DNA of 64,000 nucleotides from Paenibacillus sp. BK033 (GCF_004345425.1 NZ_SLVP01000003.1:1-64000), one strand, 5' to 3'. Positions 1-9,172 are shown, counted from the first letter of the stretch. Numbers and translations are program-made. Notes: generated by a model from the sequence alone, not told the origin.

Positions 1-168
<168 letters not shown>

Positions 169-277
169 GTGTTTGACTTGCTCATTCATTAAAAACATCG
201 CTTTTCCGTTATTTCTAACGGGGCAGTTTCGCTCGTTGTTCAGTTTTCAAAGAACAATTTTCATGACAACGCGGAGT
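169..277 (-). other. rRNA leader with boxA-like antitermination sequence
   Basis: This stretch lies between the proximal rrn promoter and the 16S gene. On the minus strand, bases 257-236 read TTGTTCTTTGAAAACTGAAC, the boxA-containing sequence typical of Bacillales rRNA leaders, where NusB/NusG-dependent antitermination is assembled. The remainder is processed leader RNA. Confidence 0.7.
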
Positions 278-307
278 ATCTTATCACGCTATCACTTTCA
301 GTGTCAA
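278..307 (-). promoter_or_regulatory. rrn promoter P2 (proximal)
   Basis: Minus-strand TTGACA (307-302) is followed after 18 bases by TAAGAT (283-278), a sigma-A promoter pointing into the 16S gene. Just upstream is the AT-rich 12-mer AAATAAAGCTTG, which recurs at the distal promoter. Confidence 0.75.
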
Positions 308-383
308 GCTTTATTTCTCATCGACATTGTTCGATGATATCAGCTTTTCTTCCGAACCGCTTGTCTCTCGCGGCCGGAATAAG

Positions 384-413
384 AATATACCATGGATCGA
401 AATAGAATTGCAA
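384..413 (-). promoter_or_regulatory. rrn promoter P1 (distal)
   Basis: Minus-strand TTGCAA (413-408), an 18-base spacer, then TATATT (389-384) gives a second sigma-A promoter about 105 bases upstream of P2. Tandem promoters are usual for Bacillales rRNA operons. It shares the upstream AAATAAAGCTTG module with P2. Confidence 0.6.
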
Positions 414-572
414 GCTTTATTTTTCGGACGGTGTAATCCCTCGTCAGCTTGCACTCTAGCCACAGGAAAAGAATGAATCGAAGCCATATTTGTAAAAACG
501 AAAAAATTGCGTAAAATAACGCCGTTGGCATACACCCAGCCTTCAACCCAAAGCATGCGGGAGGTGACGCAA

Positions 573-659
573 ATGGCTAAACAGCAAGGTCATGCAAATA
601 AAAATACGCAAACCAAATCATCGGATAAGAAAGGCAATTCTTCCGGGAACAACCACTAA
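573..659 (+). CDS. 28-residue very hydrophilic peptide, possibly a small spore protein
   Basis: An ATG at 573 is preceded by a strong ribosome-binding site (GGGAGGTGA, 559-567), and the reading frame ends at TAA 657-659 just before a good terminator, so this tiny frame has all the parts of an expressed gene. The peptide begins MAKQQGHANK and ends SSGNNH. It has no hydrophobic stretch and is rich in Lys, Asn, Gln, Ser, Gly and His. That composition resembles minor small acid-soluble spore proteins of the SspN/SspO/SspP kind, but I see no diagnostic motif, so the spore role is inference. No clear promoter was identified upstream. Confidence 0.6.
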   Translation: MAKQQGHANKNTQTKSSDKKGNSSGNNH

Positions 660-681
660 AGGATCAAATAACGATTAACCG

Positions 682-716
682 GCAACGGCCTTCGAGCAGA
701 AGACCGTTGCTTTTTT
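682..716 (+). terminator. Rho-independent terminator of the 28-residue gene
   Basis: GCAACGG and CCGTTGC form a stem around a 15-base loop and are followed by six T residues (711-716). It lies 22 bases after the small ORF. Confidence 0.8.
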
Positions 717-828
717 ACACCTTCATCTTACACGTACATGTTCCCAAAAAGGGCGGAATTCATATACATGGAAATAGTATCTCTTCCCGCAATACTATAA
801 ACCCTTGTTATGGAGGTTTAGCCCCAGG

Positions 829-3800
829 ATGCCATTTCCTAGCAACGCGCAGTTTGTTCCCTTGAAACAAAACAACATTAATGTTGTTGATCCAATCCGT
901 GACGTTAACCCGGATGAAACGGACATTGTTGGTGACGCTCAGTTTCCGGCCGCTTATTACGCGTACGACGGAACTAACGTATATTTTCGCATGCGCCTTA
1001 ACGCCGACCCCAGGTTCAAGAACAATTTCAGCAATTTCGCATGGGGCGTATTGTTCGACACCGATAACAATCCGGCTACCTACGAATGGGAATTGGTCGT
1101 AAACGGGTTGGAAAACGAAGTACAGCTTATTGTCAACTCGGTTAAGCTGCCAAATGTTATGACGGACCAAGCGGAAGGAACGGACGGCAAAGGAAAACCC
1201 AGTTATAGCGAAACCATTTGCAACTTCGATATCGCAAGGGCGCAACCTACCGATGATGGCTCTCAGCTAGGCAGCGCAACCAACTATTTTATCGATTTCT
1301 TTGTTCCTGCCGGAACCTTGTTCTCCCTCCTTGGCATCACCGATCAGTCTGCTATTCGCTTCTTGTTCTTCACGGCAACGAATAACAACATTTTCAATAA
1401 GGACTTTATCGGAACCGGACAAACGTTAAGCACTCTGTTTTGCGATCCGGTTACCATTGCCGGAGGCGACGTAAGAGCCAAGTTGTCCGTCACGCAAACG
1501 GTAAGCTCCTCTACAACCCCCATTATCGCCGGGCAAGCTTCTTCCTTTACGGGAACGATAAATGTTGCGAATACGGGACGAAGCCAGGCATCAACGATTT
1601 TCCTGCAGGTGCCGTTCTTGTTTGATAAGACTATATCCTTGTCCGCTACTCAAAAAACGCAAGGAACAACCGCATTCAACAGTACAACTAGAACACTGAC
1701 CTGGAACGTCGGCAATCTTAACGCAGGCGTTACGGCTTCCCTGTCTTATCAGGCTTCCGGCCAATTCAATACATCCGGCTCAAGGACCGTGGACACCAAG
1801 ACGGTAACTGCGGTCGACAGCTTTACGGGGGGAGACATCACCGCGCCCGCTTCCTCCGCAACGGTATCCGTTATAGCCATTGGAGGAGTAACCGGAACGA
1901 TCATTGATAAATCAACCGGACTGCCGCTTTCAGGAGTTTCGGTTCAGGCTGCAACCGTGCCCGGAGGTGCAAATGTTGGACTGACCGTCTCTAACGGCGG
2001 CGGTCTGTATGGACTTCCCCAGCTTCCTGCGGGAAGTTACAATCTCACCTTCAGCCTAAACGGCTATCAAACGACAACGGCTGCTGCAACGGTTGCCGCG
2101 GGCACAGTTCAAACCGTAAACATAACTCTGGTACCGGTTCCTGCCGTTATTCAGGGTACGATTATTGCGTCAGTCGGCGGCAATCCAATTGCCGGCGCCG
2201 TCGTGCATGTCACGGATTCCATTGGTGTACTGACTGCTCAGGCAGTAACCAACGCGGCTGGCGCTTACGCAGTGACCGGGCTTACCCCCGGATATTACCG
2301 GGTCAGTTTTTCCGCTGATCAATTTCAGGCACGAGACTTTCCGGTAACCTTGTCGATCGCGGAGACCCTCACATTGAATGCCGCACTGGCACCGAATCCG
2401 GGAGCCCTTACCGGTACTATCACAAATGCGCAAACAGGCGGCCCGTTAGCGGGCGTACTGATTGAAGCCCTGGATAATCGCAACAGCATCCTAGCCACGG
2501 CAACGACGAATGCTGCGGGCGTTTACACGCTATCTTCCCTGTCTCCAGCTACAAACGACCGGCTTCGATTATCCGCCGACACGTTTGTAGCGCAGGTGAT
2601 AGGTTTCTCCATCGCTGCGGGACAAACGAAAACAATTAATGCGGCCTTATCCCCGGTTGCGGGAGCGCTGTCGGGCATTATTACGGATATCGTAACAGGA
2701 GCACCTCTTGCGGGAGCAAGCATCCGCGTTTTTACCTCGGAAGGAATAACGCTTCAGACCACTTCAACGGCTGCAGACGGAAGCTATACGATTCCTTCCC
2801 TCTCGCCCGGCTCTTATTCGATTGTCATTGCCGAAGAGGGATATGCGGGTCAAACGATCGGAGCCATGATTAATGCCGCCGCAACAACAAAACTAAATGT
2901 CGCGCTTGAGCAGCTTGCCGGAGCAGTCGCCGGACGGGTGACGGATTCGGTTACAGGAGCCCCTGTGGAAGATGCGATTATCCGCGTTTTTTTAAATAAC
3001 ATTATCGTCGTCAGAGTCGCCACACTCGAAGACGGAACATACGATATCGGCAATCTGTCGCCCGGGGTTTATTTCGTGACCATCCGGGCAGACGGATACG
3101 GCGGACAATCGTTTAGCGTTACGATTAATCCAGGTCAGACGACGTCCGAGAACTTCGTTCTTTTCCCCATTCAAGGCTCTCTTACGGGGATTGTAACGGA
3201 TCCGTCGGGCACTCCCATTGTTGGTGCAATCATCTCCCTGAATGTTAACGTTGCAGGAGGCGGCTTGCTGCTTACCCGTTTTGTCACCCAAACGGATGGC
3301 CGTTATGTCATCGAAAATTTGCTGCCTTTGCAATACCTCGTAACCGCCGCTGCCAATCCTTATCAAAGCAGCTTCCAAAGCGTTGCCGTTGCGGCAGACA
3401 CACGCTCGACGCTTAATTTCGTGCTCCAGCCAAACCCCGGGATTTTAAGCGGAACCGTCGTAGACTCGAACGGGGTACCGGTAGCCGGTGCTGCTGTCGC
3501 AGTCAAGATGCTGTCGGGAACAGGCGTTGTCATTGCGACCATTTTCACCGACAACGACGGGCATTTCCAAGTCAGCAGCCTGACTCCAAGCATTTATACC
3601 ATTCTTGCATCGGCGACGGATTTCCAAACGGCATCTGCTACCGTTAGCGTTGCTTCAGACCAAACGGCAAACGTTATGCTCGTCCTCCTGCCGGATCCGG
3701 GAAGCATTGCAGGGCAAATTACGGATGCCTTTACTGGCGGTATCGTATTAGGAGTGGCCGTAACCCTCACCGACAGCAACAACTTCCTCATCGCTTCATT

Positions 3801-6555
3801 ATTTGCCGATACGAAAAGCGGTTACCAGTTCGACGGCCTGCCTCCGGGCAGCTACACCGTGGCTGTTCACGCGCTGAATTATGAAGGAGAAGTGCTTGGC
3901 GGTATCGTCCATTCCAACTCGATTACTCCCGTTAATTTCGCTCTTCAGCCAAATCCGGGCACGCTTGTCGGCGAGGTTTCTCCGGCAATCGGCGGAGCGG
4001 TCGTTCAGTTATTCAATAACAACAATATCCTCATATCCTCAGTCTTTACGAGATCCGACGGGACATTTACTTTCTTTGGAGAAAAAAACGGCTCTTATTA
4101 TGTAACGGCCGTCGCCATGGGGTATTCCTCGCAAGTCGCCGGAGCGACCATCCTTAGCGGACAAACGACCCAAGTGTCGATAAACCTGTCGCCAAACCCC
4201 GGTCAAATAACCGGAATCGTCGTTGATCCTGCGGGCAATCCGATACCAACGGCTGTAGTTAAAATATTGAACAGCAATGAGTCAATCCGCGGGATAGGCC
4301 CTGCGCAAGGAAACGGGAGTTATGTCATAGACGCCATTCCGGCCGGCGCCAAAACCGTCATTGCATCAGCTCCTAACTTCAGCACGCAGGTGAAGGGCAC
4401 TTTCATCGATCCGGGCGAAATCGTAACCGGTGTCGACTTCGTGCTTAGTCCGGATCCGGGTACGATCAGCGGACAAATTACCGACCAATCGACCGGATTG
4501 GTTATACCCGGCGCAAGCATAGAGATTCGGATGGGCGAGGCTACAGGTCTGTCCGTCGGTTCCGCAACAACAACTCCGTTCGGCAACTTTCAAATTAGCG
4601 GCTTGCAGCCCGGTTCGTACACCGTCATTGCCAAAACCAATCAGTTTGCGACCGGCACAATCGGAACCTCCGTGGAAAGCAACGGCTTCTCTATCGCGAA
4701 CCTGGCGTTAAATCCTCTTTTTGGGGTAATCAGCGGCAGCGTAACGGATACAGCCGGCAATCCAATTGGAGCAAATGATACTAGAATTAAGCTCTACACC
4801 AAGGACGGAACTATGATCGAGACCGCGTTTGTCGAAGTAGACGGAAGCTTCTTCATAAACGGCGTCTCTCCCGGTGAATATATTATTTCGGTTTCCTCTC
4901 CATTCTTCGAAACGGAAACCGTCGGTATTGCGATTCGAGCTGGCATCACTACCTCTGTACAGATTCAATTAATCCCGCAGACGGCGACGGTTATCGGAAC
5001 GGTCAAAAACAGCTTCACGTCAGCGCCGGTGAGCGGCGGTCTCATCATCCTTACGGATGTTGACGGTTTGCCTATCGATACGGCATTCACCGATGATACA
5101 GGCAGTTTCATTATATCGGGCATACCCGCCGGCAACTTCGCGATTTCCGCCGTGGCGCCGGGCTTTGGGACGGGAATTGCCGCTGTCGTTACGCGAAGCG
5201 GTCAAACTTCCGTTGCGGTATTGCTGCTGACTCCGCTGCCGGGGGGAGTCGTAGGATTCGTCAGCGACCTGACTAACGGAGCAAACATTGCAGGAGCGGA
5301 AATTCGAATTACCGACGCAACTACCGGCGCGGTCGTTGGTACTGTCCTTAGCGATAACGGCGGACAATATTCATTCCCGGCATTAGCTCCCGGCAGCTAT
5401 AATGCGATCGTCACCGCGTCCGGCTATGCCGCAGAGTTTGGCGGCTTCACTATCGCATCGGGCGAGACTACCCGCTTCAGCTTTGCGCTGCAGCCGCTGC
5501 CCGGACGGTTAATAGGAAGCGTGTCTAATAAGGCAACAGGAGCACCTCTCCCAGGCGTTACCGTCCAATTGCTGCAGTATAACAATTTTGGGCCGGCACT
5601 TTCCACCTTGCTAACCGATACCAACGGCTTGTTTGATCTCGGCGAAGTCGCCCCGACCAACTATGCCTTGACGGCCTCGCTGCAAGGCTTCATTACCCAG
5701 CAATCCTCCACCCTGGTCAACCGGGGCGAGACAACGGTTGTTGCCTTTGCACTCCTTCAAATTAAAACATCCGTAGGCGGAACGGTTACGACTGGGCCTG
5801 GGCGCCAACCGCTGCCAAACACTTCGGTTACCATCATCGACAACAACGGAGTCATTGGCGGAAACGGGATTACCGACAGCAACGGCGAATATGTCGTACC
5901 TAGCATCCCGGCGGGTGAACAGACGATTATCGTGAGCCAACCTTCTGCAGGCACTTCTACAACCGTCATTCCGGAACAGCTTGGTCAAACCCAAACAGCA
6001 AACGTGACAATCCCGGCGATAGGTCAATCCTTCCCGATTACGGGCACCGTCACGAGCAATGTGGACGCATCACCGATTCCGGGCTCCGTTATTCATGTGC
6101 TGGATTCCTCTACAAAAGTGTCCCTGCAAACGGCAATAACGGATCTTAACGGAGCGTATATAACGGATCCCGTAGCGCCCGGCACTTATACCGTAACGGG
6201 CTCCGCGCCTTCGTACGGCTCTGCGGCCCACTCCTTAACAACAAACGCAGCAGCCGCTGCAAGAGCCGACCTCACGTTAAGCGCAGCTTTCGGAACGCTT
6301 CGCGGAACCATAAGGGATACTTCGGGCAACCCGCTTGACATGGCGCTCGCCGAGATTGTTACGACCAACCGCGAATTGATTCGCCAAATCATTAGCAATA
6401 ACAGCGGCCAATACGCTTTCACAAATATTGCAGCCGGCACGCCAACAGCCGAATTCTCCTTCCCGGGCAAGCAAACCGCGGTGCGTTTGCCAACGATTTT
6501 TGACGGGCAGACGACCATCCTGGACATTGTGCTTATTGACGAGGAAGAGGAATAA
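829..6555 (+). CDS. giant repeat protein: N-terminal domain, DUF11-like domain and 18 carboxypeptidase-regulatory-like beta-sandwich repeats
   Basis: A 1,908-residue protein. I start it at ATG 829, since GGAGG lies at 812-816; an upstream TTG at 805 would add eight residues. Residues ~1-210 form an unassigned domain (contains YYAYDGTNVYFRMRLN and WGVLFDTDNN). Residues ~220-345 look like a DUF11/conserved-repeat beta domain. From ~350 to the end I count 18 tandem units of ~83-90 residues with the pattern G-x-V-T-D...T-G-x-P-x-x-G-A...D-G-x-Y...L-x-P-G-x-Y...G-Y...G-x-T...L-x-P-x-P-G, characteristic of CarboxypepD_reg-like folds. There is no signal peptide, transmembrane segment, LPXTG or SLH domain, and it ends in Asp-Glu-Glu-Glu-Glu. 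A structural or surface (possibly spore-coat or exosporium) role is inference. It is monocistronic, closed by the hairpin at 6611-6645. Confidence 0.9.
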   Translation: MPFPSNAQFVPLKQNNINVVDPIRDVNPDETDIVGDAQFPAAYYAYDGTNVYFRMRLNADPRFKNNFSNFAWGVLFDTDNNPATYEWELVVNGLENEVQLIVNSVKLPNVMTDQAEGTDGKGKPSYSETICNFDIARAQPTDDGSQLGSATNYFIDFFVPAGTLFSLLGITDQSAIRFLFFTATNNNIFNKDFIGTGQTLSTLFCDPVTIAGGDVRAKLSVTQTVSSSTTPIIAGQASSFTGTINVANTGRSQASTIFLQVPFLFDKTISLSATQKTQGTTAFNSTTRTLTWNVGNLNAGVTASLSYQASGQFNTSGSRTVDTKTVTAVDSFTGGDITAPASSATVSVIAIGGVTGTIIDKSTGLPLSGVSVQAATVPGGANVGLTVSNGGGLYGLPQLPAGSYNLTFSLNGYQTTTAAATVAAGTVQTVNITLVPVPAVIQGTIIASVGGNPIAGAVVHVTDSIGVLTAQAVTNAAGAYAVTGLTPGYYRVSFSADQFQARDFPVTLSIAETLTLNAALAPNPGALTGTITNAQTGGPLAGVLIEALDNRNSILATATTNAAGVYTLSSLSPATNDRLRLSADTFVAQVIGFSIAAGQTKTINAALSPVAGALSGIITDIVTGAPLAGASIRVFTSEGITLQTTSTAADGSYTIPSLSPGSYSIVIAEEGYAGQTIGAMINAAATTKLNVALEQLAGAVAGRVTDSVTGAPVEDAIIRVFLNNIIVVRVATLEDGTYDIGNLSPGVYFVTIRADGYGGQSFSVTINPGQTTSENFVLFPIQGSLTGIVTDPSGTPIVGAIISLNVNVAGGGLLLTRFVTQTDGRYVIENLLPLQYLVTAAANPYQSSFQSVAVAADTRSTLNFVLQPNPGILSGTVVDSNGVPVAGAAVAVKMLSGTGVVIATIFTDNDGHFQVSSLTPSIYTILASATDFQTASATVSVASDQTANVMLVLLPDPGSIAGQITDAFTGGIVLGVAVTLTDSNNFLIASLFADTKSGYQFDGLPPGSYTVAVHALNYEGEVLGGIVHSNSITPVNFALQPNPGTLVGEVSPAIGGAVVQLFNNNNILISSVFTRSDGTFTFFGEKNGSYYVTAVAMGYSSQVAGATILSGQTTQVSINLSPNPGQITGIVVDPAGNPIPTAVVKILNSNESIRGIGPAQGNGSYVIDAIPAGAKTVIASAPNFSTQVKGTFIDPGEIVTGVDFVLSPDPGTISGQITDQSTGLVIPGASIEIRMGEATGLSVGSATTTPFGNFQISGLQPGSYTVIAKTNQFATGTIGTSVESNGFSIANLALNPLFGVISGSVTDTAGNPIGANDTRIKLYTKDGTMIETAFVEVDGSFFINGVSPGEYIISVSSPFFETETVGIAIRAGITTSVQIQLIPQTATVIGTVKNSFTSAPVSGGLIILTDVDGLPIDTAFTDDTGSFIISGIPAGNFAISAVAPGFGTGIAAVVTRSGQTSVAVLLLTPLPGGVVGFVSDLTNGANIAGAEIRITDATTGAVVGTVLSDNGGQYSFPALAPGSYNAIVTASGYAAEFGGFTIASGETTRFSFALQPLPGRLIGSVSNKATGAPLPGVTVQLLQYNNFGPALSTLLTDTNGLFDLGEVAPTNYALTASLQGFITQQSSTLVNRGETTVVAFALLQIKTSVGGTVTTGPGRQPLPNTSVTIIDNNGVIGGNGITDSNGEYVVPSIPAGEQTIIVSQPSAGTSTTVIPEQLGQTQTANVTIPAIGQSFPITGTVTSNVDASPIPGSVIHVLDSSTKVSLQTAITDLNGAYITDPVAPGTYTVTGSAPSYGSAAHSLTTNAAAAARADLTLSAAFGTLRGTIRDTSGNPLDMALAEIVTTNRELIRQIISNNSGQYAFTNIAAGTPTAEFSFPGKQTAVRLPTIFDGQTTILDIVLIDEEEE

Positions 6556-6610
6556 GGAAAGGTTAATCGCGTAGGGATCAAATAGAAGGACCGGGAGTTC
6601 CATAAACAAA

Positions 6611-6645
6611 AAGAAGGACCACGAATACAAATCGTGGTCCTTCTT
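6611..6645. terminator. bidirectional terminator between the repeat-protein gene and queF
   Basis: A perfect 14-bp stem (AAGAAGGACCACGA / TCGTGGTCCTTCTT) with a 7-base loop. The T-run is better on the minus strand, so it mainly ends the queCDEF transcript, but it can also serve the convergent plus-strand gene. Confidence 0.85.
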
Positions 6646-6677
6646 TGGCCTACCCCTCTTGAGATTTGCCCCTCCGA

Positions 6678-7175
6678 TTATCGATTATCCACCTTCTCCG
6701 GATACATATCATGATTAAACAGCCGCTGCTCGGCCATTTGCTCATATTTGGTACCGGGCTTGCCGTAATTGCAATACGGATCGATCGAGATGCCGCCGCG
6801 CGGCGTAAATTTGCCCCATACTTCGATATAGCGGGGCTGCATCAGCTCGATCAAGTCGTTCATTATGATGTTCATGCAGTCCTCATGGAAATCGCCATGG
6901 TTGCGGAAGCTGAACAGGTACAGCTTGAGCGACTTGCTCTCCACCATTTTTACGTCGGGGATGTAGGAAATATAAATGGTCGCGAAATCCGGCTGGCCCG
7001 TCATTGGACATAAGCTGGTAAACTCCGGACAGTTAAACTTTACGAAATAGTCCCGGTAAGGATGTTTATTGTCGAAAGCCTCCAGTACCGCAGGCGAATA
7101 TTCCATCGGGTAACGCGTTCCCTGATTGCCAAGCAGGCTGATTCCTTGCAATTCCTCTTCGTTTCTTCCAGACAT
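6678..7175 (-). CDS. queF: QueF, NADPH-dependent 7-cyano-7-deazaguanine reductase
   Basis: A 165-residue cytoplasmic enzyme of the T-fold superfamily that reduces the nitrile of preQ0 to the aminomethyl group of preQ1, the last step before tRNA-guanine transglycosylase inserts the base. The active-site segment [11 protein letters not shown] gives the nucleophile Cys56 and general acid Asp63, matching Cys55/Asp62 of the Bacillus enzyme. The QueF signature [20 protein letters not shown] follows at residues 79-98. The length matches the single-domain (type I) form. It is the last gene of queCDEF, 19 bases after queE, and ends before a strong terminator. Confidence 0.97.
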   Translation of the reverse strand: MSGRNEEELQGISLLGNQGTRYPMEYSPAVLEAFDNKHPYRDYFVKFNCPEFTSLCPMTGQPDFATIYISYIPDVKMVESKSLKLYLFSFRNHGDFHEDCMNIIMNDLIELMQPRYIEVWGKFTPRGGISIDPYCNYGKPGTKYEQMAEQRLFNHDMYPEKVDNR

Positions 7176-7194
7176 CAGTTAGTCCTCCCTCTGC

Positions 7195-7923
7195 TTACAC
7201 GCCGCGTTTGTTGCCCCATACCAGGGCATGAAGCTGCGGCAGCACTCTTACGTTCGTCATATCCTCGCGCTTCATCACTTGATCGATTAGCCATTCGTAA
7301 CGTTCAATCAGCTTGGCCGCGAGCCTCCCGTTATCTCCCTCAACCAGATCGTCATTGCCCGTCTGCACAAAAAACGACACGTTCGGATAACGGTTATGCA
7401 CCTTGGCGGCATAAGCCAAATCTTCTTCGTCAAACACAACAACCTTCAAGCTGAACGGGTTGCTTCCGTCCGATACATTCGCAACGATCTCATCAAGCAC
7501 TTCCCAATTCGTCGTCATGCCGGAGCTTGGCGGCTTAGGCGACAGGGTCAGCTCATCAATAGCAAGAAGCCAGTCCTGCCAGCGGCTGCCTTGCGTTTCC
7601 ACCGCCACTCGAACGCCGTCCCGATGAAGGGCATCCACCAGTTCATCCGCATTTTTCAGCAGAGCGGGATTCCCCCCCGACAAGGTGACATGAGAAAAGG
7701 CATTCCCTCCGAGCTCCCGGAGCTCGCTTACAATCTCGCCTGCCGTCAGCATGCGGATATCGTCTTTCCCCGTTCCGTCCCACGTAAATGCGGAGTCGCA
7801 CCACGAGCAGGAATAATCGCAGCCCGCCGTACGGACGAACATCGTCTTTTGCCCGATCACCATGCCTTCGCCCTGAACGGTTGGCCCGAATATTTCCATC
7901 ACCGGAATTCGTTTCTCAGCCAT
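7195..7923 (-). CDS. queE: QueE, 7-carboxy-7-deazaguanine synthase (radical SAM)
   Basis: A 242-residue radical SAM enzyme that rearranges 6-carboxy-5,6,7,8-tetrahydropterin to 7-carboxy-7-deazaguanine. The cluster-binding motif is C-x3-C-x2-C (Cys35, Cys39, Cys42), the contracted form usual in QueE. GPTVQGEG near the N-terminus and TLSGGNP in the middle fit substrate and SAM binding. The start codon overlaps the end of queD by eight bases (7916-7923), so the two are probably translationally coupled. Confidence 0.96.
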   Translation of the reverse strand: MAEKRIPVMEIFGPTVQGEGMVIGQKTMFVRTAGCDYSCSWCDSAFTWDGTGKDDIRMLTAGEIVSELRELGGNAFSHVTLSGGNPALLKNADELVDALHRDGVRVAVETQGSRWQDWLLAIDELTLSPKPPSSGMTTNWEVLDEIVANVSDGSNPFSLKVVVFDEEDLAYAAKVHNRYPNVSFFVQTGNDDLVEGDNGRLAAKLIERYEWLIDQVMKREDMTNVRVLPQLHALVWGNKRGV

Positions 7924-8359
7924 GTGTTACAACCTTCTTCGGACGGTAAATGCAATAGCTGGTTGGCGTCTCCCGCAGGAAAACCTGTACGCAGGTCGCC
8001 TTATTCGGCGTTTCGTCGAGAAAAGCTTGGACAATCTCGTAAATCGTTCGGGCGACAACCTCCGTGGTTGGAAAACGGTTCGGGTCGTTATTGTCGAATA
8101 CGTCTGTATGATCATTCAAATACGTATGGTCAAAGCGGTTATGAATCAGCTTCTTCACCGCTGCGAAATTCACCAGAAATCCGGATGAATCCAGCTCATC
8201 GCCGGCAATCGTCACGTTAGCGAAATACGTATGGCCGTGCACGCGGGCGCAATGCCCCGCTTCCTCGGAAGGAATGGAATGCGCGGCCGCAAATTGCATA
8301 TCTTTATTTAATTCATATTGAAAGGAATGCGGGACGCTTGGATAAATTTGCTGAATCAT
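7916..8359 (-). CDS. queD: QueD, 6-carboxy-5,6,7,8-tetrahydropterin synthase
   Basis: A 147-residue T-fold enzyme of the 6-pyruvoyl-tetrahydropterin synthase family, converting dihydroneopterin triphosphate to 6-carboxytetrahydropterin. Zinc ligands are His27, His41 and His43, the last two in the HGHTY motif; Cys37 in GHCARVHGH is the catalytic cysteine. I start it at ATG 8359, which overlaps the queC stop as ATGA. The frame stays open further upstream, but that part lies inside queC and lacks family similarity. Confidence 0.95.
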   Translation of the reverse strand: MIQQIYPSVPHSFQYELNKDMQFAAAHSIPSEEAGHCARVHGHTYFANVTIAGDELDSSGFLVNFAAVKKLIHNRFDHTYLNDHTDVFDNNDPNRFPTTEVVARTIYEIVQAFLDETPNKATCVQVFLRETPTSYCIYRPKKVVTHG

Positions 8360-9021
8360 TCCGCTCTTCCCTCCTCTTTGGAGGCCAAGTAACGGTTCAG
8401 CCCCTGGCTCCGCAGCTTGCAGGCCGGACATTCCCCGCAGCCGTCCGCAATGACGCCGTTATAGCAGGTTAAGGTCTTGGTCCGCACGTAATCAAAGGCG
8501 CCAAGCTGGTCAGCCAGTTCCCATGTCTGGGCTTTATCCAACCACATGAGAGGCGTCTCGATCACAAACGGATAATCCATCGACAGATTAAGCGTTACGT
8601 TAAGCGATTTGATAAAAATATCCCGGCAATCCGGATAACCGCTGAAATCCGTCTCGCATACGCCGGTAACGATTGCTCTTGCTCCAATCTGCTTCGCGAG
8701 CACCCCCGCAAAGGAAAGGAACAATAAATTTCGACCGTCTACAAACGTAGACGGCAGGCCGCCTTCCTGCTGCTCAATCTCGATATCCGAGCGGGTCAGC
8801 GCGTTAGGGGCTAGCTGGTTAAGCAGGGACATATCAAGCACATGATGCTTGACCCCAAGCTCTTCGGCAATCTGCGCGGCGCATTCCAGCTCGAGCGCAT
8901 GACGCTGCCCGTAGTTGAAGGTGACTGCTTCCACCTGTTCGAAGCGTTCCAGAGCCCAGAACAGACAGGTTGTGCTGTCTTGCCCGCCGCTGAATACGAC
9001 TACCGCTTTTCCTTTTTTCAT
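8356..9021 (-). CDS. queC: QueC, 7-cyano-7-deazaguanine synthase
   Basis: A 221-residue adenine nucleotide alpha-hydrolase-type enzyme that uses ATP and ammonia to convert 7-carboxy-7-deazaguanine to preQ0. The PP-loop SGGQDS is at residues 11-16. A C-terminal zinc site is formed by Cys186, Cys195, Cys198 and Cys201 (CGECPAC). It is the first gene of queCDEF. Its leader contains the preQ1-I aptamer and a terminator, and a GGGAGGAG ribosome-binding site precedes the ATG. Confidence 0.97.
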   Translation of the reverse strand: MKKGKAVVVFSGGQDSTTCLFWALERFEQVEAVTFNYGQRHALELECAAQIAEELGVKHHVLDMSLLNQLAPNALTRSDIEIEQQEGGLPSTFVDGRNLLFLSFAGVLAKQIGARAIVTGVCETDFSGYPDCRDIFIKSLNVTLNLSMDYPFVIETPLMWLDKAQTWELADQLGAFDYVRTKTLTCYNGVIADGCGECPACKLRSQGLNRYLASKEEGRAE

Positions 9022-9087
9022 CTTTCTTCTCCTCCCTTAATGAAGGAGAGACCCTTCGAACAAAACCCTGTACACATGTCTCAAAAC

Positions 9088-9115
9088 GAAAAAAATGGAA
9101 TCAGAATAGATTCCA
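9088..9115 (-). terminator. riboswitch-controlled terminator upstream of queC
   Basis: On the minus strand TGGAATC and GATTCCA form a 7-bp stem with a 6-base loop, followed by seven T residues. It starts four bases after the preQ1 aptamer and ends about 66 bases before queC, the arrangement expected for transcriptional attenuation. Confidence 0.85.
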
Positions 9116-9118
9116 GTT

Positions 9119-9155
9119 CTTAGTTTTTTATAGAGGGAGTTCGCGAACCTCTCCT
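9119..9155 (-). promoter_or_regulatory. preQ1-I riboswitch aptamer
   Basis: The minus strand reads AGAGGTTCGCGAACTCCCTC followed by TATAAAAAACTAA, a very close match to the class I preQ1 aptamer: P1 stem AGAGG/CCTCT, a short loop, then the A-rich tail that folds back as an H-type pseudoknot. Bound preQ1 should let the downstream hairpin (9088-9115) stop transcription of queCDEF, so the end product represses its own synthesis. Confidence 0.95.
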
Positions 9156-9172
9156 GAAGCTTGAAGCTTCAG
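9154..9172. repeat. 19-base palindrome at the 5' end of the que leader
   Basis: CTGAAGCTT-G-AAGCTTCAG is a perfect inverted repeat about one base, directly abutting the preQ1 aptamer. It has no T-run on either strand, so it is unlikely to be a terminator. It could be a stabilising 5' hairpin of the que mRNA or an operator. The que promoter should lie in 9173-9232, but I see no strong match. Confidence 0.5.

Noticed and set aside
311-546. Two minus-strand frames of 81 and 68 codons upstream of the rRNA
   Set aside because: They overlap both rrn promoters and have no conserved features; the region is regulatory.
1880-6540. Tandem repeats that could be taken for a CRISPR or minisatellite array
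   Set aside because: The periodicity (~255 bases) is that of protein domains in one open frame; the DNA units are diverged and there are no spacers.
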